Assembly (NCBI GenBank): GCA_964446685.1
Contig: CAYUPO010000002.1
Location: forward strand, 47,480 to 111,479
Reading direction: 5' to 3'
Source of the DNA: CAZWRN01 sp964446685
GTDB taxonomy: Bacteria > Patescibacteriota > Microgenomatia > Daviesbacterales > UBA10151
Length of the DNA: 64,000 nucleotides
Part shown: one piece after another, positions 33,828-42,903 of the stretch
Layout: each line of letters starts with the position of its first letter
How positions within the stretch are numbered: position 1 is the stretch's first letter
Notes under the pieces: model-generated
The model's database searches: none
What the model was told of the DNA's origin: nothing
Seen by the model: the letters and a program-made list of their open reading frames with translations, nothing else
Made by a program: the position numbers and the translations under genes

Positions 33828-34199
33828 CTACATTAACTCCCATTTAATTGCTTCATCACCCTGACAAATATATTCAGTAGCACCCACAGTCGCTTCTTTA
33901 TCATCCACTGAGTACAACCAATATTTATTGTTTCCCTGTTTAGTATTATTTATAGCTGTTACCAATTTACCAAAAGAACTCTCGGAATACTCTACCTCCG
34001 CTTTTTCATCCAAAACCCCAAAAACACTTTTTCCCTGCTCACAATTATAACTAAATGAAGTTTGCTCAGATGAAGCAACACTTGAATTTAATCCCTTTTT
34101 GCTTATCTCTTCTGTACTTACCACTTTTCTAAATATAAACCACCCAAAGAAGATTACTATCAATAATGAGGCACAAATCAGTAACAACCCTTTTTTCAT
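33828..34199 (-). CDS. Membrane-anchored DUF4430-domain protein
   Basis: N-terminal helix (LLLICASLLIVIFFGWFIF) and a ~60-residue domain with FGKLVTAINNTKQGNNKYWLYS, then EATVGATEYICQGDEAIKWEL, which fits the DUF4430 (transcobalamin-C-like) fold seen in surface proteins. One cysteine pair (SYNCEQ and YICQG) may form a disulphide. Function unknown. Confidence 0.7.
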   Translation of the reverse strand: MKKGLLLICASLLIVIFFGWFIFRKVVSTEEISKKGLNSSVASSEQTSFSYNCEQGKSVFGVLDEKAEVEYSESSFGKLVTAINNTKQGNNKYWLYSVDDKEATVGATEYICQGDEAIKWELM

Positions 34200-34266
34200 T
34201 CATCCGCAGTCTAACATATAGTTGAGGATCGGGGTCAACCTACTATATATTGTGTATATAATCCCA

Positions 34267-34294
34267 TTGATTATCTGGTAGTAAATACTATAAT
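34267..34294 (+). promoter_or_regulatory. Promoter of the 131-aa gene (leaderless type)
   Basis: TTGATT (34267-34272), 16-nt spacer, TATAAT (34289-34294), 6 nt to the ATG at 34301. Confidence 0.8.
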
Positions 34295-34300
34295 AAATAC

Positions 34301-34696
34301 ATGTCAGGGCCTGAAGCAACAAAAAAACTCCAACTTACTCTTAGAACTTCCGGGGGGATATTAGGACGTGTATCAGAAATACGTATAGATGATAACATGG
34401 CGTTCTCTCGCATTATTCCATCCTCACAACAAACTCCACCAGAACCAAAATTAACTCCTCTCACAAGCGAAACAAGAGATAGAATTAGCACCTTAGCACA
34501 GGAACTAAATCGGGATAAACCTGATTTAGAATATAAACCAACTGGTAACGTTTATGACGGGCAAACCTATGTTTTACAGGTACACGAACCTGTCCAATGT
34601 AGCATGAGTGTTATGGATGGGGGCAAACCACCTGAAAGTTTTTGGAGACTTCTCCATGGTATACAAAGTGCCGCCAAACCAACACCAAAACCCTAA
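34301..34696 (+). CDS. Hypothetical protein (131 aa)
   Basis: Not recognised. Soluble, Pro/Thr-rich, without signal peptide or membrane helix; the central part (TSETRDRISTLAQELNRDKP) is helical and the rest irregular. The reading frame is supported by the promoter placed exactly before the ATG. It ends 40 nt before the UvrD/PcrA-like helicase on the same strand. Confidence 0.6.
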   Translation: MSGPEATKKLQLTLRTSGGILGRVSEIRIDDNMAFSRIIPSSQQTPPEPKLTPLTSETRDRISTLAQELNRDKPDLEYKPTGNVYDGQTYVLQVHEPVQCSMSVMDGGKPPESFWRLLHGIQSAAKPTPKP

Positions 34697-34735
34697 AATC
34701 GCAAGCCATTTATTTTGTGATAAACTAAGCACCTG

Positions 34736-36673
34736 ATGCCCGACTTTCTAAAGGAATTAAATCCAATTCAACAACAAGCTGCTCAGAATACTGAAGGCCC
34801 AGAGCTTATCCTGGCAGGAGCTGGTTCAGGTAAAACCAGAGTCCTGACTTACCGAGTTGCTTATTTAATATCAGAAAAAAAAGTCCCGGCTGACAATATC
34901 CTGGTTGTGACATTTACCAACAAAGCCGCAGGCGAGATGAAAGAAAGAATTCTGAAGCTAATTGGTAAAACCACTATTCAGCCTCTGATGGGTACTTTCC
35001 ACTCAATCTGTTCTAAGATCCTCCGCAAAGAAGGCTATTTGCTTGGTCTAAAACCTGGCTTCTCTATTTATGACGAAGGTGATGCTATCGATGCTGTCAA
35101 AGAAGCGATGAGTGTATTGGGTGTTGATCCGAAAAAGTTTAACCCAAACTCGATCCGTTACACTATCTCCTCTGCTAAAAATGAACTGATCTCTGAAATG
35201 GAATACCCCCAATACGCCAGAGGTTATTTTCAGGAAACAGTTGCCAAGGTTTATATAGAATATATGAAAATTCTCCGCCGCAATCAGGCTTTGGATTTTG
35301 ATGATTTACTGATGTACGCCAACCAGCTTTTCCAGACACAACCAACTCTGCTCACCCGCTACCAGCAGCAGTTCCGTTACCTGATGGTTGATGAGTACCA
35401 GGATACTAATGCAGCTCAGTATCATCTGATCAAACAACTCGCCAAAAGATTTCGCAATCTCTGTGTAGTGGGAGACGCTTCTCAGGCTATTTACGGTTTT
35501 AGAGGCGCAGATTTTCGTAATATTGTGAACTTTAAAAAAGATTACGCGGAAGCCAAAGTTTTCAATCTTGAACAAAATTACCGTTCCACACAAACCATTC
35601 TGGATGCTGCCTTAGCCATCATCTCTGAAAATAAAACTCATCCTATCTTAAAACTCTGGACTGAACAAAAAAGCGGACCCAAGATCACCCTTTATCAGGG
35701 AGGCAATGAAGTCGATGAAGCAGCTTTTGTTTTAAATCAGGTCAAAGAACTGGATCGTCCCCTCTCAGATTACGCCGTTTTATACCGAACCAATGCCCAA
35801 TCCAGAAACTTAGAAGAAATCTTTCTTAAAGCTGGGGTGCCTTACAGACTGGTCGGAGGTGTTCAGTTTTACCAAAGAAAAGAGATCAAAGATATTCTGG
35901 CTTATCTCAGGCTGGTGACCAATCCGACAGACTCTGTGGCCAAAAAAAGAGTCGAAAAAATAGGTAAAGGCCGGATGCAGAGATTTTTAACAGCCATTGC
36001 CGGAGTTGAACCATTTCTCACCACTGCAGAAGATGAACCTATTGAAAACGCAGCTAAGGATACCAATTTAAATACCAGAGAAATCATGGATCTTATACTC
36101 TCAGCCACTGATTACTTCAACTACATTGATGACGGCTCGGAACAGGGTAAAATGCGGGTCGAAAACGTCAAAGAATTAAGATCTGTTGCTGAAGAATTCC
36201 CAATCCTTATTGAATTTATGGAAAATGTGGCTTTAATCCAGGACAACCAGATGCCTGGCGCTACTCTTAAAGAGCAAAATGCCGCCATTACCCTAATGAC
36301 CATTCATGCTTCAAAAGGGCTTGAATACCCGATCGTTTTTCTGGTAGGAATGGAAGAAGGTCTTTTCCCTCACTCTCGCTCTATGCTCAATCCAACCGAA
36401 ATGGAAGAAGAACGCCGCCTGGCTTATGTCGGTATTACAAGAGCTAAAGAAAAGCTTTTCCTAACCTACACCCGTTCCAGACTTTACTTTGGAACCCGTT
36501 CCGGTGCCATCCCCTCCCGATTCCTCGGAACAATTCCCGAAAAACTGATTGACCAGCAAGTCAGTTATCAGGATTCAGATAGTTATTTATCCAAATACAA
36601 CGATGATTTTAACGACGACATCTATGAGACAAAAAGAACCCTCAAAGATGACGACGACTGGCTGAATAGCTAA
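34736..36673 (+). CDS. UvrD/PcrA/Rep-family DNA helicase
   Basis: SF1A 3'-5' helicase of repair and replication restart. Motif I ILAGAGSGKTR, Ia VVTFTNKAAGEMKERI, II LMVDEYQDTNAAQ, III VVGDASQAIYGFRGAD, IV NYRSTQTIL, V MTIHASKGLEYPIVFL, VI EEERRLAYVGITRAK are all present. 645 residues, about 80 fewer than PcrA, owing to a short C-terminus and a trimmed 2B domain. The second SF1 helicase of the window (47391-50465) is a nuclease fusion. Confidence 0.95.
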   Translation: MPDFLKELNPIQQQAAQNTEGPELILAGAGSGKTRVLTYRVAYLISEKKVPADNILVVTFTNKAAGEMKERILKLIGKTTIQPLMGTFHSICSKILRKEGYLLGLKPGFSIYDEGDAIDAVKEAMSVLGVDPKKFNPNSIRYTISSAKNELISEMEYPQYARGYFQETVAKVYIEYMKILRRNQALDFDDLLMYANQLFQTQPTLLTRYQQQFRYLMVDEYQDTNAAQYHLIKQLAKRFRNLCVVGDASQAIYGFRGADFRNIVNFKKDYAEAKVFNLEQNYRSTQTILDAALAIISENKTHPILKLWTEQKSGPKITLYQGGNEVDEAAFVLNQVKELDRPLSDYAVLYRTNAQSRNLEEIFLKAGVPYRLVGGVQFYQRKEIKDILAYLRLVTNPTDSVAKKRVEKIGKGRMQRFLTAIAGVEPFLTTAEDEPIENAAKDTNLNTREIMDLILSATDYFNYIDDGSEQGKMRVENVKELRSVAEEFPILIEFMENVALIQDNQMPGATLKEQNAAITLMTIHASKGLEYPIVFLVGMEEGLFPHSRSMLNPTEMEEERRLAYVGITRAKEKLFLTYTRSRLYFGTRSGAIPSRFLGTIPEKLIDQQVSYQDSDSYLSKYNDDFNDDIYETKRTLKDDDDWLNS

Positions 36674-36760
36674 CACCCTCTGTCAACTTGCAAAAAATTT
36701 TTTAATCAGCTAGAGTTTTTACAGTAAAGTTTTCAAGTGAAACGAGAAAACATTTTTCTC

Positions 36761-36885
36761 GTCATCCCGTACTAGATACGGGATCTATACAAATAACCAT
36801 TGATAGTTATCGTATAGATTCCCGCTCTTCGAGTCTGAGCGATGAGGCGTAAGACCTCAGAGTCGATGACTTTCGCGGGAATGAC
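36761..36885. repeat. Palindrome doublet with a 45-nt element inserted in the right hairpin
   Basis: Left unit 36761-36785; right unit 36817-36885, in which the loop-side join between GATTCCCGC (36817-36825) and TTTCGCGGGAATGAC (36871-36885) is split by 45 nt (36826-36870). The same insert, inverted, splits the hairpin at 59473-59536. The right unit supplies the ATG of the G5-3D gene. Confidence 0.85.
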
Positions 36886-37609
36886 GAAATTACACTTCAT
36901 GGAAACAGTCGTAAACATGGCGGTAAGTTCACTTCTCGCCCTCAATATGACCGCCTTTGCTGCTGAAAGCGGCACCTTTGAAACCCCCAATTTAGATCCA
37001 AAAGAAACCCTAGTTATCTCTCAGCCGGTAAAAACCGAAACTAAATTTGAAGAAAAATATGCTACAGAATCTACCAAAATTGAATATGACACTGAATATA
37101 AAGATGATCCTGAAGTAGAATCAGGCATAGAAACTGTTGTTCAAAAAGGTGAAGATGGTAAAAAAATAAAAACCATCAAAATTACATTTTATGATGGCAA
37201 AGAATTTGACCGGGTGGTCACTAAAACAGAAATAGAAAAACCCGTCAATGAAATTATCTCCCGAGGCACCAAAATAGTCTGGAAAACGCTCCAAACAGCA
37301 GATGGAGAAATCCGTTACTGGAAAAAAATGCGTGTCTATGCCACACATTACGATGCCAACTGCCTGGGCTGCAGTGGTAGAGGCAATACTGCTATCGGTA
37401 TGAAAGCCGGCAAAGGCGTTATTGCAGTAGACCCATCTGTCATCAAACTCCGTTCTAATGTCTATATTCCAGGCTACGGCAAAGCAGTCGCCGGTGACAC
37501 CGGTGGAGCAATTAAAGGAAACATTATAGATCTAGGATTTGATGACGCCAAAACATCCGGCTGGAGTGCACGGTATGTGGATATATACTTAATTGATAAA
37601 AATCCTTAA
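36881..37609 (+). CDS. Secreted G5- and 3D-domain protein (Rpf/MltA-like cell wall factor)
   Basis: Short N-terminus with a weak secretion signal (MAVSSLLALNMTAFAAES), then a G5 domain (KFEEKYATESTKIEYD ... VVQKGEDGKKIKTIKITFYDG, ~50-120) and a C-terminal 3D domain (RVYATHYDANCLGCSGRG, AVDPSVIKLRSNVYI, AVAGDTGGAIKGNIIDLGF) with the three conserved Asp. 3D domains resemble MltA and occur in peptidoglycan-acting proteins. The start is uncertain: ATG 36881 lies in the palindrome, ATG 36899 just after it; the original 5' end may have been replaced by the repeat. Confidence 0.85.
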   Translation: MTKLHFMETVVNMAVSSLLALNMTAFAAESGTFETPNLDPKETLVISQPVKTETKFEEKYATESTKIEYDTEYKDDPEVESGIETVVQKGEDGKKIKTIKITFYDGKEFDRVVTKTEIEKPVNEIISRGTKIVWKTLQTADGEIRYWKKMRVYATHYDANCLGCSGRGNTAIGMKAGKGVIAVDPSVIKLRSNVYIPGYGKAVAGDTGGAIKGNIIDLGFDDAKTSGWSARYVDIYLIDKNP

Positions 37610-37613
37610 GACT

Positions 37614-38156
37614 CTAATCTATTTCAATCACTTCTTTATATAGCACACCATCATTCTGAACACCGCTAACTTCGAAACCTTTTTTATCTGACAATATAGT
37701 GTAATTATATGGTTTATCATCTATTGGATTATTAGTTTCTTTGAAATAAAAGAATTCAGGGTCTTGAGTTACTTCTGCTAACGAAACAGGCAGTCTTTTA
37801 TATTTCGAATAAAATAAATTCACAACTACTACTCTAATATGAACATCATTCCAAACCTGAGCATCAATTTTGGCAGAGGTAGTTGATTCATTTATCCGGG
37901 AGGAAGGAGATGATTCTGTAGGAACAGTTAAGTTTTTCAGTTTTTGATCATTAAGAACTTGGACAAAATGTTTGCCATCCGAAGTATTACATTGCGCAGG
38001 ATAACTTTCCATTACAGGAAAATGTTTGGCACAGTCTTCAAATGAATTTATGGAACTAAGCTTTTTTTGATTATAGAAATAATAACTACCAAATCCTCCA
38101 GCAGCTAAAAGAAGTACGAGAAAAAGTAACAGCACCCCAGAAAAACCACGCTGCAT
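37614..38156 (-). CDS. Membrane-anchored hypothetical protein (180 aa)
   Basis: N-terminus MQRGFSGVLLLFLVLLLAAGG resembles a prepilin leader (Gly-Phe before the hydrophobic helix) but lacks the Glu at +5. A ~30-residue segment with two Cys (FEDCAKHFPVMES, PAQCNTSDGKHF) follows, then a Ser/Thr linker and a domain with RLPVSLAEVTQDPEFFYFKE, similar to the C-terminal part of minor-pilin-like proteins. Function unknown. Confidence 0.6.
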   Translation of the reverse strand: MQRGFSGVLLLFLVLLLAAGGFGSYYFYNQKKLSSINSFEDCAKHFPVMESYPAQCNTSDGKHFVQVLNDQKLKNLTVPTESSPSSRINESTTSAKIDAQVWNDVHIRVVVVNLFYSKYKRLPVSLAEVTQDPEFFYFKETNNPIDDKPYNYTILSDKKGFEVSGVQNDGVLYKEVIEID

Positions 38157-38197
38157 ATATTAATAGTACCATACAGAAAGGAAGAGTTATGGAGATG

Positions 38198-38221
38198 GAT
38201 TCCCGCTTTCGCGGGAATGAC
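38198..38221. repeat. Single palindrome, GAT...GAC orientation
   Basis: Stem ATTCCCGC/GCGGGAAT, loop TTTC. Part of the gene-free stretch 38157-38533, which otherwise contains only the doublet at 38274-38436 and A/T-rich TTAGAAATTAG repeats. Confidence 0.85.
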
Positions 38222-38273
38222 GACTTTGTCATAAAATAGCCAGCAGTGATTCATTACTAAAAAAAGAACAAAA

Positions 38274-38436
38274 GTCATTGCGAGCCACAATCATGAAACT
38301 GATCGTGGCGAGCGAAATTACTAAGAACGAACCCGCGGCAATCTGTATTTTAGAATCAACTAGGTTACCAAGTTAATTCCTGGCTGCGATATTGCTTCGT
38401 CGTGATGAGCTTGTCGAATCCACTCCTCGCAATGAC
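38274..38436. repeat. Palindrome doublet of the GTCATTGCGAG type
   Basis: Starts GTCATTGCGAGCC with an internal hairpin (CCACAATCATGAAACTGATCG-type fold) and ends CTCGCAATGAC; ends are inverted with GTCAT outward. Its right 46 nt match 32832-32877 with one mismatch; its left end matches the repeat starting at 63957. Confidence 0.75.
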
Positions 38437-38533
38437 GTACAATTTTTTTTTGAATTTCTTATTTAGGAATTTTGTCTCGGATTTCGTGCTTCGGATTTCG
38501 GATTTGTTTAGTGATTAGAAATTAGAAATTTTC

Positions 38534-39160
38534 TCAGGATCCTTGTACAAAGGAGATTCTTGAGATCATCTCTTCAACCTGTCTTGAAAGATCATCTTTA
38601 CTTGTCGCAGGTGAGTTGTCCCCTGACACACGGTGAGTGATGTAAAGTGGTGGAACTGTTTTAGCACACCATTCATATCTGATGTAATCACCATCTGTTG
38701 CTTTAGTTCGTGAAACTTTTACCTGACCTAAGTCAGCCATTTCACCGTTTGTACAACCGGTTGCATTTTTGATAATTGTTATTGGTTTGGTAGCTACAGA
38801 ACAATCTACCTTTAATGAATCCTGACTATTTGTTGGATCAAGTTCAATGTTTTCTGAATTACTACAAGTTAGAAGTCCCCAGTTTTTAGGATAAGTGATC
38901 TGATAAGATCCAGCATTGAATGTTTTAAAATCTCCGGCTACCTGACCACCCTGAGGCTGTTGTCCCTGATTAACTGTGCCTGCTGCACTTGCTGATGCTC
39001 GGGGAGAAACACTGGCTTGAACCTGAGTATTTTGAACATTAGTTCCACTCTGGCGATTACGGATAAACTGAATCAAATAATAAATTGATCCAATGATAAT
39101 AGCTAATACTACAAGCCCTACTAAAGCTGTAGCCACTAAACTGCGTCTTTCTGCGTCCAT
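38534..39160 (-). CDS. Membrane-anchored hypothetical protein (208 aa)
   Basis: N-terminal helix (LVATALVGLVVLAIIIGSIYYL), a Ser/Gln/Ala linker to ~75, and an extracytoplasmic domain with YQITYPKNWGLLTC resembling the first strand of PsbP-like domains. Five cysteines in the outer domain suggest disulphides. Not assigned further. A TATAAT box ends 9 nt before the ATG. Confidence 0.65.
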   Translation of the reverse strand: MDAERRSLVATALVGLVVLAIIIGSIYYLIQFIRNRQSGTNVQNTQVQASVSPRASASAAGTVNQGQQPQGGQVAGDFKTFNAGSYQITYPKNWGLLTCSNSENIELDPTNSQDSLKVDCSVATKPITIIKNATGCTNGEMADLGQVKVSRTKATDGDYIRYEWCAKTVPPLYITHRVSGDNSPATSKDDLSRQVEEMISRISFVQGS

Positions 39161-39288
39161 TATCAGAAAATTATATCATAATAACCCTAATAAATCTACT
39201 ATGAGTTGTAAATCAACAAATCCAAAGCACAAAACCCAAAATGACAAACCAATCTCTTTTTTATCGTTTGTATTTTTGAATTTGTTAT

Positions 39289-39317
39289 TTGGAATTTACC
39301 TCTATACCTTCTACAAT
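39289..39317 (+). promoter_or_regulatory. Promoter of the FemAB-like gene (leaderless type)
   Basis: TTGGAA (39289-39294), 17-nt spacer, TACAAT (39312-39317), 6 nt to the ATG at 39324. Confidence 0.65.
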
Positions 39318-39323
39318 AGTTCA

Positions 39324-40361
39324 ATGGATCTGCGCTTGCTTGATGAAACATATAAAGATCAGTACAACGCTTCCGTGACTCATGTTATCCAGTCCTGGGA
39401 ATGGGGAGAATTCCGCAAAAAGCTTGGTCTGCCTCTTTTACGTTATGGCATCTTTAGCAAAGACGAGTTAAAAACCGCTTTTCAGCTAACTCTGCATACA
39501 ATTCCATTTACTTCAAAAAAAGTAGGTTACCTACCAAAAGGACCAATTCCAAATAAAGAATTGGCCAAAGCTTTGGAGCAAATAGGTATTGAACAAAACT
39601 GCGCTTTCATCAAAGTAGAGCCAAATATTGAAGCAAATACTCCTCTTTATTCTGTTTATCCCAACTTTCAGCCTTCCCCCAAACCTCTTTTTACCAAATT
39701 CAATTTTGTTTTGGATTTAACTCCTTCTGAAGAAGAATTATTAAAAAATATGCATTCCAAAACCCGTTATAACGTTCGTCTGGCTGAAAAAAGAGGCGTC
39801 ACAGTGGAAATAAGTGATACTGATAAATCGTTTAAAACCTTCCTAAAGCTTCATTTTGAAACCACTGAAAGACAGGGATTTCATAGTCATAATGAGAAAT
39901 ACCATCAATTAGCCTGGGAAACTCTGAGAGATGCTGGAATGGCACAGGTAGCAATCGCCTACTACACACCTAGTGGAGCAAGCTCCGCTTATTTTGATAA
40001 AAAACCTTTATCAGCTTGGATGCTTTATACCTTCAAAGATGTTCTATATTATCCATACGGTGGATCTTCGGTCGAAAACAAAGAGGTAATGGCAAATAAT
40101 CTACTGGCCTGGGAAGTTATTAAATATGGCCAAAAACAGGGGCTAAAGAGCTTTGATATGTGGGGAGCGCTCTCTGCTGACCCTGATCCAAAAGATCCGT
40201 GGTACGGCTTTCACCGATTCAAATCAGGTTATGGCGGAAAACTTACCGAATACTTAGGAACATATGATCTAGTTATTAATGACCCTCTTTACTGGGCTTT
40301 CACTTCAATAGACAAATTTAGTAAATTAAAATTTTTCCTGCTAAAAATGCTCGGAAGTTAA
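39324..40361 (+). CDS. FemAB-family peptidyltransferase (peptidoglycan interpeptide bridge)
   Basis: Uses aminoacyl-tRNA to add amino acids to the stem peptide of lipid II or peptidoglycan. GNAT-fold protein of 345 residues: N-terminal HVIQSWEWGEFRKKLG, KTRYNVRLAEKRGV (family K[TS]RYNIRxAxKxGV), and the C-terminal KDVLYYPYGGSS...NLLAWEVIKYGQKQGLKSFDMWG...GFHRFKSGYGG, diagnostic of FemX/FmhB. The frame open upstream to 39093 is not used; the promoter 39289-39317 fixes the start. With MurJ and LCP it shows an elaborate wall. Confidence 0.9.
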   Translation: MDLRLLDETYKDQYNASVTHVIQSWEWGEFRKKLGLPLLRYGIFSKDELKTAFQLTLHTIPFTSKKVGYLPKGPIPNKELAKALEQIGIEQNCAFIKVEPNIEANTPLYSVYPNFQPSPKPLFTKFNFVLDLTPSEEELLKNMHSKTRYNVRLAEKRGVTVEISDTDKSFKTFLKLHFETTERQGFHSHNEKYHQLAWETLRDAGMAQVAIAYYTPSGASSAYFDKKPLSAWMLYTFKDVLYYPYGGSSVENKEVMANNLLAWEVIKYGQKQGLKSFDMWGALSADPDPKDPWYGFHRFKSGYGGKLTEYLGTYDLVINDPLYWAFTSIDKFSKLKFFLLKMLGS

Positions 40362-40364
40362 AAT

Positions 40365-40895
40365 ATGGAAACCTCCCTTATACTATCTCTTGGTTTAATA
40401 GCGGGCTCTCTGATCGGTTTATCCTGGATGGCTGGAACCGATGCCCCCTACATCCCAACAGCGCAGGAAAAAATTACTGAGATTTTAAAAACAGCCGGAG
40501 TAAAAAAAGGCAAAACTTTTTATGAATTAGGCTCAGGCGATGGCCGGCTGGTCCTTCACGCGGCAATGCTGGGCGCAGAAAGTTATGGGATCGAACAATC
40601 CTGGCTCCGGATCTGGTATTCAAGGTATCTGGCCAGAAAAAAGGGACTTAAAAATGCTCATTTTTATCATGGAAATTTGTTTGATAGGCAGTATTTTCCG
40701 GCTGATATAATCTTTATCTATCTCCTACCCAAAGCAGTAGCCAGACTTGAACAATCTCTGCCCAAAGAACTCAAAAAAGGCTCGGTCATCATTACTCAGT
40801 CATTTCATTTTAGCAAATGGCTTCCCTACAAAAAAATGAGTTTAAAAACCAAAAATGATAAAATTGGTGGAGAGTTCTGGTTTTACCGGACTTAA
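40365..40895 (+). CDS. Membrane-tethered SAM-dependent methyltransferase (class I)
   Basis: One N-terminal helix (LILSLGLIAGSLIGLSWMAG), then a Rossmann methyltransferase domain with motif I FYELGSGDGRLVLHAA and a second-strand acidic residue in YGIEQSW. 176 residues. It starts 3 nt after the FemAB-like gene and 5 nt before the ICMT-like gene, so the three form an operon. Substrate unknown; a membrane-bound or lipid substrate is suggested by the helix (inference). Confidence 0.8.
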   Translation: METSLILSLGLIAGSLIGLSWMAGTDAPYIPTAQEKITEILKTAGVKKGKTFYELGSGDGRLVLHAAMLGAESYGIEQSWLRIWYSRYLARKKGLKNAHFYHGNLFDRQYFPADIIFIYLLPKAVARLEQSLPKELKKGSVIITQSFHFSKWLPYKKMSLKTKNDKIGGEFWFYRT

Positions 40896-40900
40896 AACAT

Positions 40901-41470
40901 ATGTTACAAAAAATTGTCTTAGGCTTTATTATTGCAGTCTATATCGCAATCCGTTATGTCTGGTGGAAAACCGATAACCGCTCACTTAAAGTTCATTTAA
41001 ACTGGATTCTTAAACCAATCAACCTGATCACCGGTATTATTTACGCTGCCGCCACTTTTTTGGCCATTATTTTATTTTTCAAAGACTATTACTTATTTAC
41101 CTCACTGGAAATAATGGTCTCAATCTTTGGTCTCATTCTACTTATTGGTGGAGCCGCTTTTGCCTGCTGGGCTAGACTATATATGGGTCAATACTGGGCA
41201 CCTGCCAATGACGGCCATCATATAGCTGAGCAATCCAAACTGCATACCGGCGGTCCTTTTAAATACAGCCGTAATCCGATTTATGTTGGGCTTTTTATCG
41301 CTGGAGTTGGCTTTTTTGTAGCGGTCAACAGTTATCTGATAATTACGATGTATCTGATCTACTGGTATTTCAACAAATCAATCATTGAAGAGGAAACACT
41401 ACTAAAGAAACATTTTGGAGAAAGTTACACAAGTTATATGAAAAAAGTCCCCCGGTATTTGTACCGTTAA
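40901..41470 (+). CDS. Isoprenylcysteine carboxyl methyltransferase-like membrane methyltransferase
   Basis: Four or five helices and the C-terminal signature of the ICMT/PEMT group: GPFKYSRNPIYVGLF, then EEETLLKKHFGESYTSYMKKVPRYL. These enzymes use SAM on lipid or prenyl substrates at the membrane. 189 residues. Third gene of the FemAB-like operon; its end overlaps the convergent cupin gene by 4 nt. Confidence 0.85.
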   Translation: MLQKIVLGFIIAVYIAIRYVWWKTDNRSLKVHLNWILKPINLITGIIYAAATFLAIILFFKDYYLFTSLEIMVSIFGLILLIGGAAFACWARLYMGQYWAPANDGHHIAEQSKLHTGGPFKYSRNPIYVGLFIAGVGFFVAVNSYLIITMYLIYWYFNKSIIEEETLLKKHFGESYTSYMKKVPRYLYR

Positions 41471-41925
41471 CCCTGCCAGCCACGATTTGGATCTTTTCTC
41501 ATCTCTTCTGTTTCAGTATTTCTGGAATAATCGTCTTCTAGTCTGTAAGTATTTCCCAGCTCAGGAGTTGATACTTCCAACACATCACAGTCAGTGACAG
41601 CCTGAAGTCGGTGCTTTTGTCCAACCATCATTGTATATCCCTGATGTGGAACCATTTCAATAGTCGTCATTTCACCATCTGGGTTTTCTACCAATGAATT
41701 ACATTGTCCCTGGATTAAAATCTGTGTCTCCTGTTTGACATCATGCACCTGCAAAGACAGTCTTTTGCCAGCATTAATATGCATTAATTTACCTGTATAA
41801 GGCAGATCCTCCGGAGTAAAAATCATTTCATATCCCCAGGGTTTATCAACCTTTCGAAAAAAAGGAGTATTCACAAAAGTGTTTTTATCAATCGTTTTTA
41901 AAAATTCTTCAAGTTTTGGATCCAT
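41467..41925 (-). CDS. Cupin protein, mannose-6-phosphate isomerase type II-like
   Basis: Single cupin barrel: VDKPWGYEMIF at the start of the barrel, LMHINAGKRLSLQVHDVKQET (metal-ligand His and Glu), LIQGQC, and VPHQGYTMMVGQKHRLQA. It resembles the C-terminal isomerase/cupin part of GDP-mannose pyrophosphorylase-isomerase and sugar-phosphate cupins. The start at 41925 has GAGGG 9 nt upstream. 152 residues. Confidence 0.8.
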   Translation of the reverse strand: MDPKLEEFLKTIDKNTFVNTPFFRKVDKPWGYEMIFTPEDLPYTGKLMHINAGKRLSLQVHDVKQETQILIQGQCNSLVENPDGEMTTIEMVPHQGYTMMVGQKHRLQAVTDCDVLEVSTPELGNTYRLEDDYSRNTETEEMRKDPNRGWQG

Positions 41926-41997
41926 AAATTTATCCCTCAGTGAAGTCAAAGGGTTACATTATTATAATCATCAGCTAGAATAAGTCCAGACATAAAT

Positions 41998-42903
41998 ATG
42001 ACAAAACTTCTCTGGTCTATTTTAATTGGTGTAATTATTCTGATATTTTGCCTTGGCTTATACTTTTTCCGGATCAATCCCCAGCCATTTTTAGAAAGAA
42101 CTTTTGCCTGGCCGATTTATCTGATTCGTTCTTCAACCAGTGGACTACAATCAAACCCTTCAACACCCCCAAATGAATCTGAACCTTTTCCGACAAATCT
42201 GCCAACTTCAGTCAAACCAGCGGACGCCTACACTATTATTCTGGTAGGAGATTCAATGACTGATTTTTTGGGTGGTAATGCCGATGCACTCCGAAAACAA
42301 TTGAAAGTACACTACTGTGATGAAAACTGCATCCCTAAAGGCAAAGTATTTGGCATTTTCAATCTCGGTTTTGGTTCAACCAATGTACTTTCATTACAGG
42401 ACCGGATTGAAAAGGAATCTTTTTATCTGGGAAACCAATATCAATCTATTCTTTCCCGTGAATTTGATTTAATAATTATCGAATCCTTTGGCAACAATCC
42501 ATTGGCAGAGTTTCCTCTGGAAGAGGGTTTGAAAAAACAGGATGAAGCTTTGGATAAAGCAGTTAGAACTTTGCACAAAAACAAACCAAACGCAGTCATT
42601 GCTTTTATGGCAACAGTAGCACCAATCAGAAACAGATATGCTGAAGGAGCAGTTGTCTTATCTCCTGAAAAAAGAAGAGAATGGGCAGATGAAAGAGCAG
42701 CCTACATCAAAAACCATATTAAATTTGCCCAGGAACACAATATTCCCCTGATAAATCTTTATGAAAAATCTCTTAATAATGGCGAAGGAAATATGGATTA
42801 CATCAACGGCGGCGACTTCATTCATCCATCAGTCACAGGTGTTGATTTTATCTCCAAAGAAATAGCCAACTGGATCTATGACAACCGGGTTTTACCATTA
42901 TAA
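41998..42903 (+). CDS. SGNH/GDSL hydrolase with N-terminal membrane anchor
   Basis: Anchor helix (~4-25), Pro/Ser linker, then an SGNH domain: block I ILVGDSMTDFL (catalytic Ser), Gly block NLGFGSTN, Asn block IIESFGNNP, block V GGDFIHPSVTG (Asp-His). The complete catalytic set is present. Such extracytoplasmic esterases often deacetylate wall sugars or process lipids; the actual substrate is unknown. It overlaps the convergent gene 42876-43382 by 28 nt. Confidence 0.88.
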   Translation: MTKLLWSILIGVIILIFCLGLYFFRINPQPFLERTFAWPIYLIRSSTSGLQSNPSTPPNESEPFPTNLPTSVKPADAYTIILVGDSMTDFLGGNADALRKQLKVHYCDENCIPKGKVFGIFNLGFGSTNVLSLQDRIEKESFYLGNQYQSILSREFDLIIIESFGNNPLAEFPLEEGLKKQDEALDKAVRTLHKNKPNAVIAFMATVAPIRNRYAEGAVVLSPEKRREWADERAAYIKNHIKFAQEHNIPLINLYEKSLNNGEGNMDYINGGDFIHPSVTGVDFISKEIANWIYDNRVLPL

